Assembly (NCBI GenBank): GCA_934247855.1
Contig: CAKQKA010000002.1
Location: 1-39,133 of the forward strand
Length of the DNA: 39,133 nt
From: an uncultured Clostridia bacterium
GTDB lineage: Bacteria; Bacillota; Clostridia; Christensenellales; Borkfalkiaceae
Reading direction: 5' to 3'
A program made the position numbers and the translations under genes. Each line of letters starts with the position of its first letter. The first letter of the stretch is position 1. Under the pieces are notes generated by a model. It was given only the letters and a program-made list of their open reading frames with translations, did no database searches and had not been told where the DNA came from. Shown here one piece after another: positions 33,537 through 39,133 of this stretch.

Positions 33537-35021
33537 ATGAATTTTTCTAATCTTCTTATGGTGGTCGATACCATCACTAAAATAACAAACGAAGTTCATC
33601 TCGATTGGCTGGGTAAAATAATTCAGTCGCTTATCGAGGGGTGCGGCAGTATCGGCGTGGGAATTATAGTCTTTACGCTGATATTAAAGCTTATCACGCT
33701 TCCGTTTGATATCTTTTCGCGCGTGTCAACCAAAAAGAATGCGCTCAGAATGGAAAAAATGCGCCCTGAGCTTGAAAAACTTCAACGCCAGTACGCAAAC
33801 AACAGTCAGTTATATCAGAAGAAAATGCAGGATCTGTACAAGCAAAACGGTTACAGCCCGTTCGCTGCTTGTCTGCCTACGCTGCTGAACCTTGTTATCT
33901 TTATAATCGTAATCGGTCAGTTTTCAACTTATTCGAACTACGCCAATTTTGAAGTTTTCTGCAAAATGAGCGAGGCTTACGAAACGGCTGTCGATGCTTA
34001 CGACGAAACAAATCAGACGGAATATATTATCAGGGTAAAAGACGAAAACGGCGCGGAAACAAAAAACTTCAATCTTGTTTATTTTGCCGAGCGCGACGAC
34101 GAAATCAAGAGTTTTGGTTTCGACATGACTGAAAACAACAAATACGACGCGACTTTTACTTATTCGGATAAAACAGACAACACAAAACTCAAATTGCTTT
34201 ACGACGAGTTAAAGAAAGGTAAAGACGGACGACTTGCGGAATACGCCGAGTCCGACGTTATTACCGAAGAGGGCGGCAATTATAAAATCAATTCGGAAAA
34301 AACCGATGACGAAACGATACGAAGCCTTTGCATGGAGATCGTAAACAGTGCAGCTTCCGATTTTATTCAGGCGAATATCAAAAAGGCGGGGCAGGTAGCC
34401 GCAGCCGAAGAATATCGTCAGCACGATTTATCATTCCTCTGGGTAAAGAACATCTGGTCGCAGGATTTACCGTGGGAGCACCCGATAAAATCTTCGTTTG
34501 CGAGTTATAATTTCGTAACCGACGCAGGCTGTATCGCAAGCTGCAAAGCGCAGTGTTCGGGTAGCAGCAGTAAAATTAACAGCGTCACCGAAGAAAATTA
34601 TCAGGAACTCACTGCAGGACTGGAAAAAGAAAAGAAAGAACCTAACGGATATCTGATTCTCGTAGTTTTGTCGATCGGAGCGATGCTCTTGTCTCAGATA
34701 ATAATGAACAAGATGAATAAGTCGCAGATGGAACTTTCCACCGTGGACGGCGAAAACGGCACTTCGGCAATGACGCAAAAAATGATGACGTGGATGATGC
34801 CGGTTATGTTCGGTTTCTTCTCGTTTATGTATACCGCTTCGTTCTCTATATACATGGTCGTAAGTTCTGTGTTCAGTCTGTTATCCACAATGCTTATCAA
34901 TTTCCTTGTGGAAAAAGGTTTCGAGCGTCAGGCTGCTAAAGAAGCGCACGAGCTCGAACTTAAACGTACGGGTAGAATCAAAGAGCTTGAAGAAAGCAAA
35001 AACAGCAAAAAGAAAAAATAG
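33537..35021 (+). CDS. yidC: YidC/Oxa1 family membrane protein insertase
   Basis: YidC inserts small membrane proteins and helps fold larger ones; in spore formers a paralogue (SpoIIIJ) also serves the sporulation channel. The first membrane segment is near residues 37-60, followed by the groove arginine in FSRVSTKKN (R62) and the cytoplasmic hairpin (KMRPELEKLQRQYANN). The second membrane segment is near 112-130, the conserved FLWVKNIWSQD at 300-310, and later membrane segments lie near 370-392 and 415-458. At 494 residues it is much longer than the 260 of Bacillus SpoIIIJ because of a charged extracellular insert (about 132-295). No lipobox is present at the N-terminus. GGAG precedes the ATG. 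jag follows. Confidence 0.92.
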   Translation: MNFSNLLMVVDTITKITNEVHLDWLGKIIQSLIEGCGSIGVGIIVFTLILKLITLPFDIFSRVSTKKNALRMEKMRPELEKLQRQYANNSQLYQKKMQDLYKQNGYSPFAACLPTLLNLVIFIIVIGQFSTYSNYANFEVFCKMSEAYETAVDAYDETNQTEYIIRVKDENGAETKNFNLVYFAERDDEIKSFGFDMTENNKYDATFTYSDKTDNTKLKLLYDELKKGKDGRLAEYAESDVITEEGGNYKINSEKTDDETIRSLCMEIVNSAASDFIQANIKKAGQVAAAEEYRQHDLSFLWVKNIWSQDLPWEHPIKSSFASYNFVTDAGCIASCKAQCSGSSSKINSVTEENYQELTAGLEKEKKEPNGYLILVVLSIGAMLLSQIIMNKMNKSQMELSTVDGENGTSAMTQKMMTWMMPVMFGFFSFMYTASFSIYMVVSSVFSLLSTMLINFLVEKGFERQAAKEAHELELKRTGRIKELEESKNSKKKK

Positions 35022-35182
35022 TTAACGGCATATAATATAACGGCGCGGCGGCGCAAGATCGGTAATAGATGTGTAACCGCTTTATAAAATGCAGAAAAAG
35101 TAAAAAAGTAAAGCAAAGAAGACGCGCCGTCGGAGTATTGAATAACAAAAAGCGCGAGAAAGCGCATTAAGGAGCTGATAAA

Positions 35183-36076
35183 ATGGAAAAAATCGAAAAA
35201 TGCGGCAAGACGATAGAAGAAGCCGTGCAGTTGGGGGCTGAAGAGCTCGGGTTGAGTGTCGAAGAGGTTGAATATGAGGTAATCGAAGAACCTCAGAAAG
35301 GCGGATTGTTTAAAAAGACTGTTCCGGCAAAAGTGCTTGTATGGAAAAAACTTACCGATTCGGGGCGTGCCGTCGAATTTCTTAAAACACTGTTTGAAAT
35401 GATCAATGTTCCGGTTGTAACCGAAGTTACCCGTGACGACGACAAAATCTGCATTAACTTAACGTCCACTAACTCGCAGTTCTTAATCGGTTACAGGGGC
35501 GAACTGCTCGACGCGTTGCAGTGCTTAGCCGGCGCTGTTGCAAACATCGGCAGAGAGGATTACAAGCGCGTTGTGGTCGATTGCGAAGAATATCGCGAAA
35601 AACGCGAAAACACTCTTAACGAACTTGCCGAAAAACTTGCTAACAAAGCGGTCAGAACGGGCAGAAAGATTCAGCTCGAACCGATGAATCCGTTTGAAAG
35701 ACGTATCATTCATACCGCTCTTGCAGAAAGCACCGAGGTTAAAACCGAATCGGAAGGTAAAGAACCTAACCGTTATATCGTGATTATTCCTAACGAATTG
35801 CGTGACGACAGACCGATTATGGCGGCAAGAGGTTACAACAACGGCAAACAGGACTATAAACGCGATGACAGACGCGGCGGTTATTCCCGCGGCGGTTACG
35901 ATAAACGCACTTTCCGCGGCGGCAAAACCAAAGGCGACGACAGACGCGGCGGTTATTCTCGCGGCGGTTACCGCAATGATAAACGCGGCGGCACAACCAC
36001 CATTTACGGTAAACCTAAGGAAAAAGGTAATATTACCTCTTTCGGCACGTTTATAGGTAACAGCAAAAAGGACTAA
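35183..36076 (+). CDS. jag: RNA-binding protein Jag (KhpB) with RGG-like tail
   Basis: Jag/KhpB is a cytoplasmic RNA-binding protein that partners with KhpA and affects cell elongation and division. The N-terminal Jag domain spans residues 1-52 (GKTIEEAVQLGAEELG and GLFKK), a KH domain about 70-145 (LIGYRGELLDALQCLAG) and an R3H domain about 150-215 with NPFERRIIHTAL and EPNRYIVI. The rest, about 220-297, is an unusual basic tail rich in Gly, Arg and Tyr with DDRRGGYSRGGY occurring twice, also visible as a DNA repeat. Common Jag proteins end near residue 210. GGAG precedes the ATG; a terminator follows. Confidence 0.93.
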   Translation: MEKIEKCGKTIEEAVQLGAEELGLSVEEVEYEVIEEPQKGGLFKKTVPAKVLVWKKLTDSGRAVEFLKTLFEMINVPVVTEVTRDDDKICINLTSTNSQFLIGYRGELLDALQCLAGAVANIGREDYKRVVVDCEEYREKRENTLNELAEKLANKAVRTGRKIQLEPMNPFERRIIHTALAESTEVKTESEGKEPNRYIVIIPNELRDDRPIMAARGYNNGKQDYKRDDRRGGYSRGGYDKRTFRGGKTKGDDRRGGYSRGGYRNDKRGGTTTIYGKPKEKGNITSFGTFIGNSKKD

Positions 36077-36097
36077 AAAGAATTAAATAAACAATCG

Positions 36098-36130
36098 AAT
36101 GCCGGGGTAAACAACCTTGGCATTTTTTTT
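36098..36130 (+). terminator. jag terminator
   Basis: ATGCC (36099-36103) and GGCAT (36119-36123), with an inner GG/CC pairing, are followed by eight Ts. It ends the yidC-jag transcript. Confidence 0.8.
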
Positions 36131-36132
36131 GG

Positions 36133-36165
36133 CTAAAAAAAACAGATGGCTTTTAACCACCTGTT
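36133..36165 (-). terminator. Terminator of the DUF898 gene
   Basis: AACAGATGG (36141-36149) and CCACCTGTT (36157-36165) pair at eight of nine positions; on the minus strand the stem is followed by a run of Ts. It sits back to back with the jag terminator. Confidence 0.75.
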
Positions 36166-36188
36166 TATACCGATTTGATTTTAAGACG

Positions 36189-36518
36189 TTATCTTGCGAA
36201 GTGAGTGTGTTTTGCCACCCATTTTCTCATTTTAATATCGAGCCAGAAGCCGTAAATGCCTATAGTGATAATGGTGAGTAAAAACCATTTGATGTAGTTA
36301 CCGAACAGTTGTAATGCGGTGCCGTCAAACATAAGTCTTCTGCCGTCGACAACAGTGTGTTTTGCTTTCCAGTTTTCAATCATGCATACGGCCCACGGAA
36401 CGCAAATTCCCAGCGTTACAGCCGAAATCAGCGCGCCGACGATTTTCCAACCGAGCAGTTGCAACAATCCGCCGTCAAAAAAGCTTTCGTTTGCGGCGGG
36501 GGTGTTTTTTTCATCCAT
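36189..36518 (-). CDS. DUF898 family small membrane protein
   Basis: This family (related to YjgN) consists of integral membrane proteins of unknown function. The protein has two hydrophobic segments (about residues 25-47 and 72-93), with repeated half-motifs: FFDGGLLQLLGWKIVGAL and FDGTALQLFGNYIKWFL; the linker WKAKHTVVDGRRL and the ending KWVAKHTHFAR are typical of the short form. Length is 109. GGAG precedes the ATG on the minus strand. The internal repeat of F-D-G-x-x-L-Q-L-x-G suggests an ancient duplication. It is a single gene with its own terminator. Confidence 0.75.
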   Translation of the reverse strand: MDEKNTPAANESFFDGGLLQLLGWKIVGALISAVTLGICVPWAVCMIENWKAKHTVVDGRRLMFDGTALQLFGNYIKWFLLTIITIGIYGFWLDIKMRKWVAKHTHFAR

Positions 36519-36716
36519 AGTGTTTCTCCTTTTTTGCGATTTTTCGCTTGTGTTTATTATAAGCTATAAGCGATTGTTTGTCAATGACTAACCAATAAAA
36601 ATAATGTATAAACCTGAAAAAGATAGCAAAAAGTTGTTTTTTATGATAAAGTAGTGGGTTAGCTAATTTTTGATAAAAAGATTAATTAAGAGTAATTTAA
36701 TTTTGTCATATAGATA

Positions 36717-36744
36717 TTGACTTTGAAGCATCTTATAATAAAAT
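36717..36744 (+). promoter_or_regulatory. Candidate promoter of the toxin-domain-like island
   Basis: TTGACT (36717-36722) and TAAAAT (36739-36744) are spaced by 16 bases. It lies 230 bases upstream of the first well-supported start in the island. Between them is a 40-codon open frame (36807-36929, GTG start) of unknown meaning, containing seven consecutive Gs. Confidence 0.45.
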
Positions 36745-36973
36745 ACAATCAAATCGTAAAATAAGTTTGTAACAACACTGCGGAAATCAGCATCTAAACT
36801 TATTGAGTGGTGAAAACTTTATTGAAGACATTTGTTAATGTACGTATTAAAAGTGTAGATGGGGGGGTTAATGTTGTAGATCTGAAAAATTATAATAAAA
36901 AAAATAAAATATTTTCCATAAAAAACTAAAAATGACAACAAAAAACAAACAAAATATACTTAGAGGTGATATA

Positions 36974-37267
36974 ATGGGGGCCGGAGGAGTACCTAATCGG
37001 ACAATTGAACGAATAGATGGAAGAAGTGGTGATTTACCAATTAAAGGAGCAAAGCCAAATTCTAGATATGATTTATATGTAAATGGTGAAAAAATACAAA
37101 GTAGATGGTTTGATTCAGAAGGTAAAGTAATAAGGAATAGGGATTTTTATCATCAAAATGCACAAAAAAATCATAAGTTTCCACATGATCATAACTGGGT
37201 ATGGGTTAAGGAAAAAGCGGAAAGAATACGTGAGAATTTAATCCCTGATTATGATTTATTTAATTGA
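36974..37267 (+). CDS. Small protein resembling a polymorphic-toxin C-terminal domain
   Basis: The ATG at 36974 is chosen because AGAGGTGAT lies just upstream; a longer frame from 36932 has no ribosome binding site. The 97-residue product begins MGAGGVPNRTIERIDGRSGD and carries YDLYVNGEKIQSRWFDSEGK followed by IRNRDFYHQN and HKFPHDHNWVW. Short modules with a variable strand-rich start and a His-x-Phe-Pro-His-x-His motif are found at the C-termini of polymorphic toxins and phage structural proteins; here it stands alone without a delivery domain. The gene is much more A-rich than its neighbours, which suggests transfer. It is followed 42 bases later by a DUF4417-type gene. The function is not known and the toxin link is a resemblance only. 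Confidence 0.5.
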   Translation: MGAGGVPNRTIERIDGRSGDLPIKGAKPNSRYDLYVNGEKIQSRWFDSEGKVIRNRDFYHQNAQKNHKFPHDHNWVWVKEKAERIRENLIPDYDLFN

Positions 37268-37309
37268 TAAATACAACAAAACAACCAAACAAGATAAGGG
37301 CGGTGAAAT

Positions 37310-38506
37310 ATGACGAAAGAATTAAGCGATTACGAAATGGAAAAGCAAAAGAAAAAGCAATTACTTGTCAGAAATGAATATTTATATCAGGGAAAGTCAG
37401 CAGGAAAATATGATTTTCCCGTTATAAGAAAGCAAAATATCGATATAGAAAAGATAAAATTTTTAAGTTATTCGGACGCAAAAAAGAATGATAACGAAAA
37501 CAAGGACAAAACAATTCATTTTTTTACATACGATTGGAAGTTTGAAAAGGTATATTCAAACCCAGAAGAAGAGTTGGAAAAACTCGGTCAATATTTTTGT
37601 TTGCTCAGCCCCGATTTCAGTATATTCGAGAATATGCCGAAAGCATTGCAGATAGAGAGTATTTTTAAAAATCGTTGGTGCGGGGCGTATTGGCAAAGCA
37701 AAAATTTAAAAGTTATCCCTACGGTGAGTTGGGGTGACGAAAGCACTTTCGATTTTTGTTTTGACGGAATAGAAAAGGGCTCGATAGTGGCTGTAAGCAC
37801 TTATTACAGAGAGAATTGCGAAGAGGAGTTTATGCTCGGTTATAACGAGATGATAAAGCGTATTCAGCCCGAAACTGTGCTTTGCTATGACGAACCGTTT
37901 AAGGCGATGACCGGCAATGTAAAGGAGTTTTTACCCACGACTTACGAATGGACTAAAAATTTAGATTGGAAAGACTTAATTCAGTTCAAGTGGGAAAAAC
38001 AGCACAGAAACGTTTCGGGATTAAACCCTAAAGATTTTAAATTCTTCGATTATGATGATCCATATGTAAAAGATCAGATGGTAAAATGTTCCATTTGCGG
38101 CTCAATAGCTTTGCAGGATCAATATGGCAACGGCGAATGTCCGCATTGCGGCTGGCGGTTCAGTGCTGATGAAGAAACGGTAGAAAAGCAAAGCGGTATT
38201 AGTTACCCTATGCTTGTAACGCCGACGACCGCGCGTGAGCAATACAAAAAAGGTTTGCCGTTTAAAGCTACTTTTAAAGAGTTTGTGAACGGCTTATATT
38301 TTTACAGCGAAATGCTTTTTGAGTACAATAACGTTATTTACGAGGTGTTCTTTAAAAAGGATAACGTAATAGTGCTTTGCTCGGAGAGTATACAGCAGGA
38401 ATATAGTTCCCGGCAGGACTTTGAAAATAACGCCAACATAAACGGAGTTTTACTCAAAGATTTATGGGATAAAGTCAAGAATCCGTCTTTTATGTATTGC
38501 GGGTAA
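37310..38506 (+). CDS. DUF4417-like protein with zinc-ribbon and extra C-terminal domain
   Basis: Residues about 40-225 match the DUF4417 pattern: IKFLSYSDAKKN, HFFTYDWKFEKVYSNPE, LLSPDFSIFENMP, FKNRWCGAYWQSKNLKVIPT, VSWGDESTFDFCFDGIEKGS and LCYDEPFKAMTGN. DUF4417 has no established function and is common near mobile elements. After it comes a two-knuckle zinc ribbon (CSICG near 263-267 and CPHCGW near 279-284), resembling the CPCC family found near toxin and immunity genes, then an unrecognised 100-residue domain rich in aromatic residues. The 398-residue three-part architecture is unusual. GGTGAA lies before the ATG. The upstream toxin-like gene suggests an immunity or regulatory role; this is a guess from context. 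Confidence 0.65.
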   Translation: MTKELSDYEMEKQKKKQLLVRNEYLYQGKSAGKYDFPVIRKQNIDIEKIKFLSYSDAKKNDNENKDKTIHFFTYDWKFEKVYSNPEEELEKLGQYFCLLSPDFSIFENMPKALQIESIFKNRWCGAYWQSKNLKVIPTVSWGDESTFDFCFDGIEKGSIVAVSTYYRENCEEEFMLGYNEMIKRIQPETVLCYDEPFKAMTGNVKEFLPTTYEWTKNLDWKDLIQFKWEKQHRNVSGLNPKDFKFFDYDDPYVKDQMVKCSICGSIALQDQYGNGECPHCGWRFSADEETVEKQSGISYPMLVTPTTAREQYKKGLPFKATFKEFVNGLYFYSEMLFEYNNVIYEVFFKKDNVIVLCSESIQQEYSSRQDFENNANINGVLLKDLWDKVKNPSFMYCG

Positions 38507-38612
38507 AAAAGATTTTGTTCGGCGTGCGTACTTTGCGCACTCGTTATGCTTTTACGCTTATATATAACTCGCAAAAAATATCGTATTTCGCTGATTTTTT
38601 AACGCTTAAAAA

Positions 38613-38641
38613 TAGACAAAACTACTATAATATTGTATAAT
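38613..38641 (+). promoter_or_regulatory. pyrH promoter
   Basis: TAGACA (38613-38618) and TATAAT (38636-38641) are spaced by 17 bases. The ATG at 38667 follows with GAGAGAGG in the leader. This gives pyrH its own promoter, in place of the rpsB-tsf-pyrH read-through common elsewhere. Confidence 0.75.
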
Positions 38642-38666
38642 GGTAAAAACGAGAGAGGCGCTTTGT

Positions 38667-39133
38667 ATGGACATTCGGTATAAAAGAGTATTACTTAAAA
38701 TCAGCGGAGAGGCTTTAGCAGGTGAAAAAGGTAAGGGGTATGATCCCGAAACGCTTGCGCGCGTTGCCGCACAGATTGCCGGCGCGGCGAAAGCCGGCGC
38801 GGAAATCGGTATAGTGGTCGGCGGCGGAAACTTCTGGCGCGGCAGGGAATCGCTCCCGATAGACAGGACTACCTCCGATTATATGGGTATGCTCGCTACC
38901 GTAATGAACGCAATGTGTCTTTGCGAAAGTATAGAAAAATTCGGCGTTAAATCGTGCGTTCAGACCTCTTTCGCAATCGAACATATCGCCGCTCCGTACA
39001 ACAAGCGCGAAGCGGATGATCTCTTGAAGTCGGGTACGGTTGTAGTATTCGGCGGCGGAACGGGTTGCCCGTTCTTCTCTACCGATACAACGGCTGCTCT
39101 TCGCGCGGCGGAGATCGGCGCTGATATGCTGTT
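38667..39133 (+). CDS. pyrH: Uridylate kinase PyrH (partial, cut by window end)
   Basis: PyrH phosphorylates UMP to UDP with ATP in pyrimidine nucleotide synthesis and is a hexamer regulated by GTP and UTP. The visible 155 residues begin MDIRYKRVLLKISGEALAGE, with the ATP-binding KISGEAL, then GIVVGGGNFWRG (about 48-59), the UMP-binding DYMGMLATVMNAMCL (about 71-85) and VVVFGGGTGCPFFSTDTTAALRA. About 85 residues are missing beyond the window. GAGAGAGG precedes the ATG. rpsB and tsf, its usual upstream neighbours, are absent. Confidence 0.96.
   Translation, partial: MDIRYKRVLLKISGEALAGEKGKGYDPETLARVAAQIAGAAKAGAEIGIVVGGGNFWRGRESLPIDRTTSDYMGMLATVMNAMCLCESIEKFGVKSCVQTSFAIEHIAAPYNKREADDLLKSGTVVVFGGGTGCPFFSTDTTAALRAAEIGADML

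Noticed and set aside
34881..34889. Exact DnaA box TTATCCACA within yidC
   Set aside because: A single box in a coding sequence with no neighbours; read as chance unless DnaA binding is shown.
1..39133. tRNA, rRNA, tmRNA, SRP RNA and RNase P RNA genes
   Set aside because: I looked for the T-loop pattern GGTTCGAATCC and for well-known conserved cores and found none; a covariance-model search (tRNAscan-SE, Infernal) would be decisive.

Overview
The window looks like a chromosomal segment of a low-to-middle GC, endospore-forming member of the Clostridia. The evidence is the sporulation genes (yyaC, yabP, yabQ), a MocR/ECF vitamin locus, a one-piece pyruvate:ferredoxin oxidoreductase and AGGAGG-type ribosome binding sites. 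An uncultured gut lineage such as Christensenellales would fit, but that is only an impression. The region is origin-proximal: it holds parA-parB with two parS-like sites, dnaN next to a DnaA-box cluster, and the rpmH-rnpA-yidD-yidC-jag block. dnaA, recF, gyrA and gyrB are not in the window.

Layout. 0-6.1 kb: PepV-like dipeptidase (-), radC, gltX, a CvpA-family membrane protein (-) and yyaC, with a dispersed ~30-bp repeat between them. 6.1-8.65 kb: a 2.5-kb stretch without genes, T-rich on its left and A-rich on its right, carrying two exact DnaA boxes and two parS-like sites. 8.65-20.2 kb: an almost entirely plus-strand run of ftsH, parA, parB, an M48-like metalloprotease, a ~280-bp inverted-repeat element, a metallophosphoesterase, an orphan PTS_EIIC_2-type membrane protein, the sporulation/division operon yabP-yabQ-divIC-ppx, and an M50-like protease. 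20.3-24.1 kb: a probable vitamin B6 pair (ECF S component divergent from a MocR regulator that is truncated), a nitroreductase and a GNAT-like acetyltransferase. 24.2-25.8 kb: an AbiE type IV toxin-antitoxin pair. 26-30.4 kb: nifJ and rsmG, both minus. 30.43-30.91 kb: the best oriC candidate. 30.9-36.1 kb: dnaN, rpmH, rnpA, yidD, yidC, jag, all plus. 36.2-38.5 kb: a DUF898 protein and an AT-rich two-gene island (toxin-domain-like small protein plus a DUF4417/zinc-ribbon protein). 38.67 kb to the end: 5' part of pyrH.

How the genes work together. Chromosome replication and segregation (DnaA boxes, dnaN, parABS), membrane protein insertion and quality control (YidC, YidD, Jag, FtsH, two further membrane metalloproteases), tRNA and rRNA maturation (rnpA, rsmG, gltX) and sporulation/division functions are interleaved. 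The accessory parts are the AbiE module, the 36.7-38.5 kb island, the inverted-repeat element at 15.0-15.3 kb and the repeat family. The least explained signals are the repeat family (about 11 copies, all in one orientation, three inside reading frames), the 2.5-kb parS-bearing desert, and a dnaN-side origin without dnaA.
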